64,000 nt of DNA, from contig JAIVEQ010000008.1 in NCBI GenBank assembly GCA_023838465.1, positions 1-64,000 on the forward strand, written 5' to 3'. This document shows positions 25,312 to 33,946 of this stretch, in pieces. The notes beneath the pieces were generated by a model. That model was not told the origin of the DNA and ran no database searches. It saw only the letters and a program-made list of their open reading frames with translations. Positions within the stretch are counted from its first letter, which is position 1. Each line of letters opens with the position of its first letter. The translations under genes were made by a program, and so were the position numbers. The DNA is from Candidatus Thiodiazotropha sp. (GTDB lineage: Bacteria > Pseudomonadota > Gammaproteobacteria > Chromatiales > Chromatiaceae).

Positions 25312-26310
25312 ATGACAAAACCCATTAACCCTCCAAAAGAAGAGATGACCCAGATGATTGAATTGGGTAGGGCTGTGATTGAGACTGAGGCAGATGCAGT
25401 CACCGCGCTCATTCCACGTCTGGATCGAGAATTCGCCCAAGCCTGTAGTTATCTGCTCCACTGTAAGGGACGTATTGTTGTGATCGGTATGGGTAAGTCG
25501 GGTCATATCGGCAATAAGATCGCAGCAACCCTGGCAAGTACCGGTAGCCCTGCCTTTTTTGTCCATCCAGGCGAGGCCAGTCATGGTGATCTCGGCATGA
25601 TTACCTGCCAGGATGTAGTACTTGCGCTTTCTAATTCCGGAGAGACCGGAGAGTTGCTGATTATCTTGCCGCTGCTAAAACGTTTGGGTGTGCCACTGAT
25701 CGCCATGACCGGTAAACCGCATTCAACCCTGGCAAGGGAATCTGAAGTGCATATCGATGTCAGTGTCGAGAAAGAGGCTTGCCCTTTAGGGTTGGCACCT
25801 ACCTCGAGTACTACTGCAACGCTGGTGATGGGTGATGCGATGGCTGTGGCGCTGCTACAGGCACGTGGTTTTACCGCCAAGGACTTTGCTTTATCGCATC
25901 CCGGTGGCAGTCTCGGCAGGCGCCTGTTGCTGCATGTCAGTGACATTATGCATGTGGGAAAGGCATTGCCTTCTATTGATCTCAATGCCACCCTTCATGA
26001 AGCCCTGGAAGTGATGTCAGTCAAAGGACTGGGTATGACGGCGATTGTCGACCGGGAAGGGATTGTTGCTGGTGTCTATACAGATGGCGACCTGCGGCGT
26101 ACTCTCAATAACCCCATCGATATTCACCAGGTCAAAGTCAGTGAAGTGATGACAAAAAACTGCCTGACCGTGCAACCGGAGATGCTTGCTGCAGAGGCCT
26201 TGCAGATGATGGATGAGAAAAAGATAAATGGCTTGCTGGTGGTCGATCACAAGCAGCAATTGATCGGCGCATTTAATATGCACGATCTGTTGAGAGCCGG
26301 TGTTATGTAA
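25312..26310 (+). CDS. kdsD: arabinose-5-phosphate isomerase (Kdo pathway)
   Basis: KdsD (332 residues) converts ribulose-5-phosphate to arabinose-5-phosphate, the first step toward Kdo. The N-terminal SIS domain shows GRIVVIGMGKSGHIGNKIAATLASTGSPAFFVHPGEASHGDLGM, SNSGETGELL and APTSSTTATLVMGDAMAVAL, followed by FALSHPGGSLGRRLL. Two CBS repeats follow (HVSDIMHVGKALPSI and VSEVMTKNCLTVQP). The length matches the family. The start at 25312 has a poor Shine-Dalgarno; an ATG at 25345 with AGAAGAG very close before it is possible. kdsC follows after 10 bases. Confidence 0.94.
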   Translation: MTKPINPPKEEMTQMIELGRAVIETEADAVTALIPRLDREFAQACSYLLHCKGRIVVIGMGKSGHIGNKIAATLASTGSPAFFVHPGEASHGDLGMITCQDVVLALSNSGETGELLIILPLLKRLGVPLIAMTGKPHSTLARESEVHIDVSVEKEACPLGLAPTSSTTATLVMGDAMAVALLQARGFTAKDFALSHPGGSLGRRLLLHVSDIMHVGKALPSIDLNATLHEALEVMSVKGLGMTAIVDREGIVAGVYTDGDLRRTLNNPIDIHQVKVSEVMTKNCLTVQPEMLAAEALQMMDEKKINGLLVVDHKQQLIGAFNMHDLLRAGVM

Positions 26311-26320
26311 GGGGAGTTAG

Positions 26321-26842
26321 ATGCAGGATATTCATACCAAAGCCAGTGGGGTCAAACTGGTTATCTTCGATGTAGATGGTGTGCTGACTGATGGCAGTCT
26401 CTATCTGGGGGATGACGGCCAGGAGTATAAGGCCTTCAACTCCCGGGATGGCCATGGCATGAAGATGCTGCAGAAATCGGGTGTGGTTATCGGCATCATT
26501 ACCGGCCGCACCTCGGAAGTGGTACGTATCCGTATGGAAGGACTGGGGATTGAGCACGTCTATCAGGGCAAACATGACAAGCTTCCAGCCTATCAGGAGC
26601 TGCGTGACAAGTTGGGCCTGACAGATGGTCAGGTCGCCTATGTGGGCGATGATGTGGTGGATCTGCCTATTATGCGGCGGGTCGGTTTAGCCATTGCAGT
26701 CAACGATGCCCATCCTTTTGTTATCCAGCATGCTCATTGGCAGACGCCCCATGCCGGTGGCCGCGGTGCAGGCAGGGATGTCTGCGAAATGGTGCTCGAG
26801 GCGCAGGGCAACCTTCAGGCTGAGCTGGACGGTTATCTTTGA
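26321..26842 (+). CDS. kdsC: 3-deoxy-D-manno-octulosonate 8-phosphate phosphatase
   Basis: KdsC (173 residues) is a capless HAD phosphatase that releases Kdo from Kdo-8-phosphate and works as a tetramer. Motif I is LVIFDVDGVLTDGSLYL, motif II is GIITGRTSEVV, a conserved lysine lies in GKHDKLPAY, and motif IV is VAYVGDDVVDLPIM. The C-terminal region HAGGRGAGRDVCEMVL resembles the E. coli tail that folds into the active site. GGGGAG precedes the ATG. The stop overlaps the lptC start (TTGA). Confidence 0.95.
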   Translation: MQDIHTKASGVKLVIFDVDGVLTDGSLYLGDDGQEYKAFNSRDGHGMKMLQKSGVVIGIITGRTSEVVRIRMEGLGIEHVYQGKHDKLPAYQELRDKLGLTDGQVAYVGDDVVDLPIMRRVGLAIAVNDAHPFVIQHAHWQTPHAGGRGAGRDVCEMVLEAQGNLQAELDGYL

Positions 26843-27402
26843 AGCCTCGACTGCTCGGCCTCTTACTCATACTTGCAGCACTGCTGAGTTTAAGCTGGTG
26901 GATGAATGAATTGACGCACTCCCCTGAAACCAGGCCACAGAGTGCCGAACAGTTTCCCGACTCCTACGCTGAAGGCCTGGTGGTACGAACTTATAGTGAA
27001 AAAGGGACATTGAAGCAGAAATTAGTGTCAACTAGGATGCAACACTACCAACAAACTGGAGTGACAGAGTTGCAGCAACCGGTCCTGTGGCAATTCAATG
27101 AACAAACCCAGCCTTGGAAGATGCAGGCGGAGGAGGGGTTGGTGAAGCGTCGTGAAGAGATAATTTTTCTACCTGGCAAGGTGGTCATAGACCGTTCTGG
27201 CGATGAAAGCTTAGCGCCCTACCATATCCTCACCCAGGATCTTACCTTGCAGTTCAAAGATTCATTCGCTTCTACCGAACAACCGGTTCGGATTGAAAGT
27301 GGCAGTCAGTGGGTTACTGCTGTGGGTATGGAGGCTTGGCTAAAACAGCCTATGCGTCTAAAGCTGCTGCATCAGGTACGTGGGTACTATGATTTTAATT
27401 AG
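26839..27402 (+). CDS. lptC: LPS export protein LptC
   Basis: LptC (187 residues) is a bitopic inner-membrane protein with a periplasmic beta-jellyroll. It receives LPS from the LptBFG transporter and hands it to LptA. A single membrane helix (LLGLLLILAALLSLSWWM) follows a short basic start, then the jellyroll (PDSYAEGLVVRTYSEKGTLKQKLVSTRMQHY and later LLHQVRGYYD). The TTG start at 26839 overlaps the kdsC stop by 4 bases, indicating translational coupling. Sequence identity to E. coli is low, as usual for LptC, but context and topology are clear. Confidence 0.88.
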   Translation: MKPRLLGLLLILAALLSLSWWMNELTHSPETRPQSAEQFPDSYAEGLVVRTYSEKGTLKQKLVSTRMQHYQQTGVTELQQPVLWQFNEQTQPWKMQAEEGLVKRREEIIFLPGKVVIDRSGDESLAPYHILTQDLTLQFKDSFASTEQPVRIESGSQWVTAVGMEAWLKQPMRLKLLHQVRGYYDFN

Positions 27403-27487
27403 ACCTGAATTCGTGAGTTCATCAGGGCACATCGCACAAGCTCTTAATCCGTCTAGCTATATAAAAAATCTCACCAGACCTAAGGGT

Positions 27488-28069
27488 ATGGCTGCGATTT
27501 TTTATTGCGCTAACCGAATCAATATCTTGCACGCTGCACGCCTTCTGAACCCATGGATTCAGGTTAGAAATATCATTGGATTAGTTACAGTATTTTTACT
27601 CTATTTCGGGTCTTGCCAGGTATTTGCACTAAGCAGTGATAGTGATCAGCCCATGCATTTGGAGGCTGATAGTCTGTCAGTCGATGAGGCTACGGGAGTG
27701 ATTCTCTACGAAGGGAATGTGGAGATATCTCAGGGTAGCCTGAAGTTGTGGGCCGATCGACTGTGGGTTTTTCGCCGTCAAGGCAAGACAGAAAAGCTGG
27801 TCAGTGAAGGAATGCCAACCCATTTCCGTCAATTGATGGATGATAGTGAAGAAGAGGTTCGCGGCGAAGCCCGGCGAATGGAGATGTATGTCGATCATGA
27901 TGAACTGTTGCTGATCGATGAAGCCCTACTTGAGCAAGGGAACAACCAGTTCAGGAACGACCGTATTATCTACAATCGCACTAAAGCGATGGTCAAGGCC
28001 GGTACCAGTGCCCAAGGGAAGCAGCGCGTGCAGGTTGTGATTGAACCCAATCAGAAACCTGCTCCATGA
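27488..28069 (+). CDS. lptA: LPS transport periplasmic protein LptA (start uncertain)
   Basis: LptA forms the periplasmic bridge that carries LPS from LptC to LptD. The OstA-type jellyroll is seen in [39 protein letters not shown] and [20 protein letters not shown] hydrophobic export signal ([19 protein letters not shown]) precedes it. The start is unclear: the frame is open from 27380 inside lptC, with an ATG at 27488, used here, and a TTG at 27527. None has a strong Shine-Dalgarno. The stretch before the signal contains GGATTCAGGT, a motif found in the palindromic repeats of this window, so an insertion may have altered the leader. The end overlaps lptB (ATGA). Confidence 0.85.
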   Translation: MAAIFYCANRINILHAARLLNPWIQVRNIIGLVTVFLLYFGSCQVFALSSDSDQPMHLEADSLSVDEATGVILYEGNVEISQGSLKLWADRLWVFRRQGKTEKLVSEGMPTHFRQLMDDSEEEVRGEARRMEMYVDHDELLLIDEALLEQGNNQFRNDRIIYNRTKAMVKAGTSAQGKQRVQVVIEPNQKPAP

Positions 28070-28791
28070 GTCAGTTGCAAGTCGAGGCGCTACAAAAGCA
28101 GTATCGTAAGCGTAAGGTGGTGGACGGTGTCTCGCTTGTGGTCAACAGTGGTGAAGTGGTTGGGTTGCTGGGACCGAATGGCGCAGGGAAGACAACCAGC
28201 TTTTATATGATCGTGGGACTGATCCAGGCGGATAAGGGTAAGATTTTTCTTGATGGGGAAGAGCTGACTGACCTGGCAATGCATAAGCGAGCCCGTATCG
28301 GAATCGGTTATCTGGCTCAGGAGCCATCGATTTTTCGTCGACTGAGTGTAGAACAGAACATCCTGGCGATTTTGGAGACACGCGCAGACCTGGATGGCAG
28401 TAGCCGCCATGAACGGTGCGATCAGCTTTTAGCAGAATTCGGCATCGATCACTTACGTGAAAGTCAGGCGATGAGCCTCTCCGGCGGTGAGCGCAGACGA
28501 TTGGAGATCGCCCGTGCACTCTCCATCCAGCCCCGCTTTGTTTTACTGGATGAGCCATTTGCTGGAGTTGACCCGATTGCCGTTATTGATATCAAGAAAA
28601 TCATTCAACATCTCAAAGCGTTACAGATAGGTGTCCTGATCACAGATCACAATGTCCGGGAGACGCTCGATATTTGTGATCGGGCCTATATCATCAATAG
28701 TGGCAAGGTTTTGGCTGAAGGCAGTACCAACGAGATTCTGCAAAACAGCGAAGTACGTAGCGTATACCTTGGTGAAGACTTTTCAATGTAA
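28066..28791 (+). CDS. lptB: LPS export ABC transporter ATPase LptB
   Basis: LptB (241 residues) is the cytoplasmic ATPase that, with LptF and LptG, extracts LPS from the inner membrane. Motifs in order are Walker [11 protein letters not shown]-loop [18 protein letters not shown], signature [15 protein letters not shown], Walker [14 protein letters not shown] and switch His in [11 protein letters not shown]. The ATG overlaps the lptA stop. A large stem-loop follows at 28803-28841, before rpoN. Confidence 0.97.
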   Translation: MSQLQVEALQKQYRKRKVVDGVSLVVNSGEVVGLLGPNGAGKTTSFYMIVGLIQADKGKIFLDGEELTDLAMHKRARIGIGYLAQEPSIFRRLSVEQNILAILETRADLDGSSRHERCDQLLAEFGIDHLRESQAMSLSGGERRRLEIARALSIQPRFVLLDEPFAGVDPIAVIDIKKIIQHLKALQIGVLITDHNVRETLDICDRAYIINSGKVLAEGSTNEILQNSEVRSVYLGEDFSM

Positions 28792-28802
28792 TATCATTGA
28801 TA

Positions 28803-28841
28803 TTTGCTAACCCCATTGATATACAATGGATTCTTAGCAAA
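28803..28841. other. nested stem-loop between lptB and rpoN
   Basis: TTTGCTAA (28803-28810) pairs with TTAGCAAA (28834-28841), and inside it CCATTG (28813-28818) pairs with CAATGG (28824-28829). It is followed by A-rich rather than T-rich sequence on the plus strand. It may be a weak terminator for the LPS genes or part of the rpoN control region. Confidence 0.45.
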
Positions 28842-28977
28842 AATTTGAGTCCGGGTGGGAATGAAAGGTGCTTAATAGCAGTCTCCAGACAAGAAATTTT
28901 TACCTCGGCCCTTTTTTTTAGCTAGAATGAAGTTAAAGACATACAAATAACATACCAGGTCTAAAGATATCTCTGCG

Positions 28978-30465
28978 ATGAAGCAGGCGCTGCAACTCCG
29001 ACTCGGACAACATCTCACAATGACACCACAGCTGCAGCAGGCTATACGCCTGTTACAACTGTCGGCGCTCGACCTCAGTCAGGAGGTGCAAGAGGTGTTG
29101 GAGACCAACCCCATGCTGGAGGGTGAGGAAGACTATGGGCAAAATGGAGCTGGGCCCGATGGTGAGTCTCGCGAGGCCGCATTGTCGCAACAACCGGCCA
29201 AGGATGATGCAAAGACCAACGATATCAACAATGAACGTGAGATCCAGACAGATACTCCACAAGTCACAGAAGATTTGCCGGTAGACAGCGAATGGACCGA
29301 TGTCTATGACAGCTATTTACCCAGTTCCAGCGGCAGTGGAGAAGCGGCTGACAGTGATTTCCTGGTGCAGAGTAGTAGTGCTGCCACCCTACATGATCAC
29401 TTGATCTGGCAGATGAATCTGACACCATTTTCCCCACAGGATATTTTTATTGCCACTAACCTTATTGATAGTATCAATGAAGATGGTTATTACACGGGTG
29501 ATTTAGATGAGGTCCTGCAATCGCTGGATGACGAAGAGGCGACGCTCGAGGAAATCAAAGCTGTTCTGCATCGTATTCAGGCCTTTGATCCTCCGGGTGT
29601 GGGTGCCCAGGGTCCGCAGGACTGCCTGCTTATACAGCTACGTCAACTACCGGAGACGACCCCCTACCAGGCGCAGGCAATCAGGCTCTGCAGGGATCAT
29701 TTCAATCTTCTGACTACGCAAGATCAGAATCAGATCATGCGTCGTATGAAGATCGACAAACAGGTACTTACAGCTGTCATGCAACTGATTCGTACACTCA
29801 ACCCTCATCCAGGAACGCTGATTGACAGCAGCGAGCCGGAATACGTTGTGCCTGATGTATTCGTGAGTAAACGCAATGGTCGCTGGGTGGTGGAGCTGAA
29901 TGGCGAGGTGACGCCCAAGCTGCGGGTGAACAATGATTATGCGAGCCTGATAAGACGAGCGGATCAGAGTGAAGATAATACGTTTCTGAAGAACCATCTG
30001 CAGGAGGCGCGTTGGTTCATCAAAAGTCTAATGAGCAGAAACGAGACTATTCTACGTGTGGCTAGTAAAATCGTAGAATATCAACGTGGTTATTTTGAAC
30101 ATGGTGAAGAGGCGATGAAACCCCTGGTTTTGAGGGATATTGCCGAGGCGTTGGAGATGCATGAGTCGACCATCTCCCGTGTTACAACACAAAAGTACAT
30201 GCATACACCGCGGGGTACATTGGAGTTTAAGTTTTTCTTTTCCAGTCATGTCAGTACCAGTGCCGGTGGTGAGTGTTCATCCACTGCAATCCGTGCATTG
30301 ATTAAAAAGCTGATCGCCGCTGAGTTGCCCGCAAAGCCGCTTAGTGACAATAAAATTGCCGCCATATTGTCCGATCAGGGTATCGAGGTAGCCCGTCGGA
30401 CAGTGGCAAAGTACCGTGAGTCGATGAGCATTCCGCCATCGAACGAACGTAAACGTCTGATGTAG
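28978..30465 (+). CDS. rpoN: RNA polymerase sigma-54 factor
   Basis: RpoN (495 residues) directs RNA polymerase to -24/-12 promoters of nitrogen, motility and other genes, with activation by AAA+ enhancer proteins. The glutamine-rich N-terminal region I is LRLGQHLTMTPQLQQAIRLLQLSALDL. An acidic region II follows (residues about 55-115). The core-binding and DNA-binding domains end with the RpoN box ARRTVAKYRE near residue 475. The usual genes hpf, ptsN and rapZ follow. The 186-base gap before it shows no promoter I could name with confidence. Confidence 0.97.
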   Translation: MKQALQLRLGQHLTMTPQLQQAIRLLQLSALDLSQEVQEVLETNPMLEGEEDYGQNGAGPDGESREAALSQQPAKDDAKTNDINNEREIQTDTPQVTEDLPVDSEWTDVYDSYLPSSSGSGEAADSDFLVQSSSAATLHDHLIWQMNLTPFSPQDIFIATNLIDSINEDGYYTGDLDEVLQSLDDEEATLEEIKAVLHRIQAFDPPGVGAQGPQDCLLIQLRQLPETTPYQAQAIRLCRDHFNLLTTQDQNQIMRRMKIDKQVLTAVMQLIRTLNPHPGTLIDSSEPEYVVPDVFVSKRNGRWVVELNGEVTPKLRVNNDYASLIRRADQSEDNTFLKNHLQEARWFIKSLMSRNETILRVASKIVEYQRGYFEHGEEAMKPLVLRDIAEALEMHESTISRVTTQKYMHTPRGTLEFKFFFSSHVSTSAGGECSSTAIRALIKKLIAAELPAKPLSDNKIAAILSDQGIEVARRTVAKYRESMSIPPSNERKRLM

Positions 30466-30471
30466 GAGATA

Positions 30472-30576
30472 ATGGCAATTCAGGTCTATTCGTTGTCAAC
30501 CATCAAACCACTTGCGGATGCTGTGATGCACAAGGCAAACGTGGATTTTGTGGACAACATGCACTGGATGCATTAG
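30472..30576 (+). CDS. possible 34-residue small ORF between rpoN and hpf
   Basis: This frame runs from ATG 30472 to TAG 30574-30576 and begins MAIQVYSLSTIKPLAD. AGGAG lies 3 bases before the ATG, closer than ideal. The peptide has no signal, membrane segment or family resemblance that I recognise. It could be a chance frame or a leader for hpf, which starts 65 bases later. Confidence 0.2.
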   Translation: MAIQVYSLSTIKPLADAVMHKANVDFVDNMHWMH

Positions 30577-30640
30577 ACCTGTACTGTTTTCCGATGTCAG
30601 GCAGGGTGATGAGTAACTTCATCTAAGATAGGAGAAAATT

Positions 30641-30964
30641 ATGCAAATAAGCGTGACCGGTCATCATGTGGACGTAACAGATGCCTTGAAGAGCTATGTT
30701 GATAATAAGTTCGAGCGCCTCGAGCGCCACTTCGATAATGTGATCAATGTACATGTTATCTTGAGTGTGGAGAAAATGAGGCAAAAGGCAGAAGCCACAA
30801 TGCAAGTGAACGGTGCGAGTGTTTTCGCCGATTCTGTACAGGAAGATATGTATGCAGCCATCGATGTACTTACTGATAGGCTGGACAGACAAGTGCTCAA
30901 ACACAAGGAGAAGATGCAAAGTCACCGCGCTGGCAGCGGTGTGAAGTACGCAGCAACTGAGTAA
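30641..30964 (+). CDS. hpf: ribosome hibernation promoting factor
   Basis: HPF (107 residues, short form) binds the decoding centre of 30S subunits in stationary phase and promotes 100S ribosome dimers. The family pattern is ISVTGHHVDVTDALKSYVDNKFERLERHF, VILSVEKMRQKAEATMQVNG and ADSVQEDMYAAIDVLTDRLDRQV with a basic tail KHKEKMQSHRAG. TAGGAG precedes the ATG. In gammaproteobacteria this gene regularly lies between rpoN and ptsN, and it may depend partly on rpoN transcription. Confidence 0.94.
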   Translation: MQISVTGHHVDVTDALKSYVDNKFERLERHFDNVINVHVILSVEKMRQKAEATMQVNGASVFADSVQEDMYAAIDVLTDRLDRQVLKHKEKMQSHRAGSGVKYAATE

Positions 30965-30993
30965 TACTGGCTGATAGAATTGGTGAGGTCTCC

Positions 30994-31461
30994 ATGTTTC
31001 CAGACGGATATCTACAAGAGGAACGGATCGGCTGCAGCGTGGAGGCGGCCAGTAAGAAACGCGTATTGGAGCAGCTCGGCCAACGACTGGCTGAGTCTGC
31101 TCCTGGTCTCAACCAAGATCTGGTGTTCGATGCGCTCTTGGAGCGCGAACGACTTGGTAGTACAGGCCTGGGTAAGGGGATTGCTTTACCGCATGCGCGC
31201 ATGTCACAAATATCTCAAGCGGTGGCTGCTTTTATTCAGCTCCCCAAAGGAATCGATTTTGATGCTATTGATAATCAGCCGGTAGATCTTGCCTTTGCCA
31301 TGCTGGTGCCGGAGGATGCTACGGATGAGCATTTACAGTTACTGGCCAAATTGGCTCAGATGTTCGATGACAAAGGCTTCTGCACAGCGCTACGGGAGGC
31401 AAAAACAGCGAATGAGCTTTTCCTATTGATTCAACAGCGGGAAGCTGTGATATCAGCTTAA
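30994..31461 (+). CDS. ptsN: nitrogen-regulatory PTS enzyme IIA
   Basis: PtsN (155 residues) is the EIIA-Ntr protein, the output of the regulatory phosphotransferase chain, which in other bacteria controls potassium transport and stress responses. The phosphoryl-accepting His lies in GLGKGIALPHARM; VDLAFAMLVPEDATDEHLQLLAKLAQMF is the typical core. Its stop overlaps the hprK ATG (TAATG). The phosphodonor HPr and enzyme I genes are encoded three to five genes downstream. Confidence 0.95.
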   Translation: MFPDGYLQEERIGCSVEAASKKRVLEQLGQRLAESAPGLNQDLVFDALLERERLGSTGLGKGIALPHARMSQISQAVAAFIQLPKGIDFDAIDNQPVDLAFAMLVPEDATDEHLQLLAKLAQMFDDKGFCTALREAKTANELFLLIQQREAVISA

Positions 31462-32399
31462 TGAAGCCAACTTATACCATTCGGGATCTCTACGAGGAGC
31501 TTGCCACAGAGCTTTCTCTGAATTGGAATGGTGAGGGTGGCGATGCAGGCATTATTCTGGATGTAGAGTTGCAGGGAGGTATGCAGCCTGCAGGACCACT
31601 CAACTTGATCCGTCCCAATCAGATTCAGGTCATTGGGCCACCGGAACGGGATCATCTGTTGAATGAGGAAGATGATGTCTACCATGACTATCTACAGGTG
31701 CTATTCAGCGCCTCGCCAGCCGCTCTCATATTCACCGATGGGCTGAAGCCTTTACAGGATTGTCAGGAGCAGGCCCGGGAAAAAAATGTTGCGCTTTTCT
31801 ATACACCACAACCTGACAATCAGGTCATACACCGCTTGTTGGAGCGCTTCAGCCAGCCGATGGGGGAAAAGCTACTGGTACACGGGGTCTATATGGAGGT
31901 TCTCGGCAAGGGTGTGTTGCTCAGCGGCGATCCTGCAATAGGTAAAAGTGAGCTCGCTTTGGCCCTGATCTCCCGTGGCCACTGTTTAATTGCCGATGAT
32001 GCTACAGAGCTCTACAAGACCGGCAGTAATACCCTAAGTGGCCGCTGCCCCAAGGTGTTGCAGGACTTTCTTGAAGTGCGTGGATTGGGCCTTATCAATA
32101 TCCGTGCGATGTTCGGTAACAGTGCCATCAAACCCAATAAACAGCTACACTTAATCATCGATCTGTTGCACTTTGACGATAAAAAACTACATAACATGGA
32201 CCGTCTTGAAGGCTGCCACTCAACACGTACGCTACTCGGGGTCGAGACACCACAGACCAGTCTGCCGGTTGCTGCAGGTAGAAATCTGGCGATCCTTGTC
32301 GAAACTGCTGTACGGCAACATATGCTGATGCTTGATGGTTATAACGCAACCCAGGACTTTACCGATCGTCAGCAGATCTATATCGATCAGGAACAATAA
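31461..32399 (+). CDS. hprK: HPr kinase/phosphorylase
   Basis: HprK (312 residues) phosphorylates and dephosphorylates HPr on its regulatory serine, linking the PTS to energy state. The N-terminal domain precedes Walker A GDPAIGKSELALAL, then HCLIADDATELYK and the HprK signature VLQDFLEVRGLGLINIRAMFG. In Firmicutes the enzyme drives carbon catabolite repression. In proteobacteria without sugar PTS permeases its role is regulatory and less defined. The partner HPr at 33677 keeps the Ser-46-like site, so the pair is probably active. It overlaps ptsN and precedes rapZ by 6 bases. Confidence 0.95.
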   Translation: MKPTYTIRDLYEELATELSLNWNGEGGDAGIILDVELQGGMQPAGPLNLIRPNQIQVIGPPERDHLLNEEDDVYHDYLQVLFSASPAALIFTDGLKPLQDCQEQAREKNVALFYTPQPDNQVIHRLLERFSQPMGEKLLVHGVYMEVLGKGVLLSGDPAIGKSELALALISRGHCLIADDATELYKTGSNTLSGRCPKVLQDFLEVRGLGLINIRAMFGNSAIKPNKQLHLIIDLLHFDDKKLHNMDRLEGCHSTRTLLGVETPQTSLPVAAGRNLAILVETAVRQHMLMLDGYNATQDFTDRQQIYIDQEQ

Positions 32400-32405
32400 A
32401 TTACT

Positions 32406-33272
32406 ATGGCTGAGGGGATCAAACTGCAAATTGTCAGTGGCTTGTCTGGCTCTGGCAAGACGATAGCGCTGCATACCCTGGAGGATATGGGCTACTACTG
32501 TATCGATAATCTGCCGGTCTCATTATTGGATTCAGTCGCTGATCATTTGATGGGTGAGCCGGAAGAAATTTTCTGCAAGACAGCAGTGGGCATTGATGCA
32601 CGTAGCCAGCCCAACCAGATCTCAAACTTGCCAAACATGGTGGAGAGCATTCGTAAGCGGGGTCTCAGTTGCAACATGCTGTTTCTGGACGCCCAGGCCG
32701 ATACGCTGATCAAGCGTTTTAGCGAGACCCGGCGGAAACATCCACTGACAAATGACCAACGCTCCCTTGCTGAAGCCATTCTGCATGAACGAGAGTTGCT
32801 TGAGCCGTTAAACAAAGCGGCTGATCTCCAACTCGACACCACCCATACCAACCTCCATGAGTTGCGCGATCTGGTGCGACACCGTATCGGTGGTGAAAGC
32901 GGCCAGGTTTCGATTTTGTTTGTATCATTCGGATTTAAGCACGGCCTGCCTCGTGATGTGGACTTTGTCTTCGATGCTCGTTGTTTGCCGAATCCCTACT
33001 GGCAGGTAGATCTCCGCCCCTATAACGGGTTGGAAAAACCGATAATAGAATTTCTCTCATCGCTTGATGAAGTGACCAGAATGCAGTCGGATCTAATTAA
33101 CTTTTTAGCCAATTGGATACCGGCATTTGAGACAGATGGACGTAGCTATCTGACTATCGCCGTGGGTTGCACCGGAGGTCAGCATCGCTCTGTCTTTTTG
33201 GTGGATAGGCTCGCAAAACATTTTGCCAAGACAGGTTTACATGTCATGAGTCGCCATCGGGAATTGTCATGA
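32406..33272 (+). CDS. rapZ: RNase adapter protein RapZ
   Basis: RapZ (288 residues) is a nucleotide-binding protein that in E. coli guides RNase E to the GlmZ small RNA and so sets GlmS levels. Walker A is VSGLSGSGKTIAL, a Walker B-like strand is NMLFLDAQAD, and the C-terminal RNA-binding domain shows FVSFGFKHGLPRDVDFVFDARCLPNPYW and TIAVGCTGGQHRSVFLVDRLA. The gene ends in an ATGA overlap with the EIIA gene, and the ptsN-hprK-rapZ order is the standard one. Confidence 0.95.
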   Translation: MAEGIKLQIVSGLSGSGKTIALHTLEDMGYYCIDNLPVSLLDSVADHLMGEPEEIFCKTAVGIDARSQPNQISNLPNMVESIRKRGLSCNMLFLDAQADTLIKRFSETRRKHPLTNDQRSLAEAILHERELLEPLNKAADLQLDTTHTNLHELRDLVRHRIGGESGQVSILFVSFGFKHGLPRDVDFVFDARCLPNPYWQVDLRPYNGLEKPIIEFLSSLDEVTRMQSDLINFLANWIPAFETDGRSYLTIAVGCTGGQHRSVFLVDRLAKHFAKTGLHVMSRHRELS

Positions 33273-33667
33273 CCATCGGCCTGCTACTCATTACCCATAG
33301 CAGGATTGGGGAAGCACTGTTCGAGACGGCGCGTAAAATGCTTGAAGGTCCGCCACCATCTGTTGAAACCTTGCCTGTAAGCACTGATTGTAATCCGGAC
33401 GATCTGCTAGAAGAGGCCAGAGCCATTGTGACTCGGCTCGATCAAGGTAGTGGTGTGTTGGTGTTTACAGATATGTATGGCTCCACACCGAGTAATATTG
33501 CCTCCAGTTTGGCTGAAAAAGGTCGGATCAATGTGATTTCAGGGGTCAATCTACCGATGTTGATTCGTACCCTTAATTACCAGACCCTTGATTTGATAGC
33601 CTTGACTGAAAAGGCGGTCAGTGGTGGTAAAGAGGGTATTCTCTATTATGAAACTCCAAACAAGTAG
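33269..33667 (+). CDS. PTS mannose-type EIIA component
   Basis: This is a 132-residue EIIA-Man-type protein. It opens TIGLLLITHSRIGEAL, in which the His at about residue 9 accepts phosphate from HPr, and continues VLVFTDMYGSTPSNIAS and VISGVNLPMLIRTLNYQ. No EIIB or membrane EIIC/EIID genes are nearby, so it is probably a second regulatory output of the PTS rather than part of a sugar transporter. It overlaps rapZ by 4 bases and is followed by the HPr gene. Confidence 0.92.
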   Translation: MTIGLLLITHSRIGEALFETARKMLEGPPPSVETLPVSTDCNPDDLLEEARAIVTRLDQGSGVLVFTDMYGSTPSNIASSLAEKGRINVISGVNLPMLIRTLNYQTLDLIALTEKAVSGGKEGILYYETPNK

Positions 33668-33676
33668 CTATTGAAA

Positions 33677-33946
33677 ATGTTGGATGAAGAGGTAGAAATA
33701 ATCAATAAACTGGGTCTGCATGCCCGAGCTGCGGCAAAGCTGGTGAGCTGTGCCAACAGCTTCTCCAGTGATGTCCATTTGCATCGAAACGGTCAACGTG
33801 TGAAGGGTAAAAGTATCATGGGTGTGATGATGCTGGCCGCGAATCAAGGTTCCATCCTTAAACTCGAAATCAATGGTAGTGATGAGCAGGAGGCCATGCA
33901 GGCACTGACCTCACTTATCAGTGAACGATTTGGAGAAGAGCAATGA
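33677..33946 (+). CDS. ptsH: HPr-family phosphocarrier protein
   Basis: This 89-residue phosphocarrier passes phosphate from enzyme I to the EIIA proteins. The active-site His is in NKLGLHARAAAKLV and the HprK target Ser in KGKSIMGVMMLAA. The ATG at 33677 aligns well with NPr/HPr starts; a TTG at 33671 is the alternative, and neither has a strong Shine-Dalgarno. The gene overlaps ptsI (ATGA). It could equally be named ptsO/npr given its regulatory setting. Confidence 0.93.
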   Translation: MLDEEVEIINKLGLHARAAAKLVSCANSFSSDVHLHRNGQRVKGKSIMGVMMLAANQGSILKLEINGSDEQEAMQALTSLISERFGEEQ

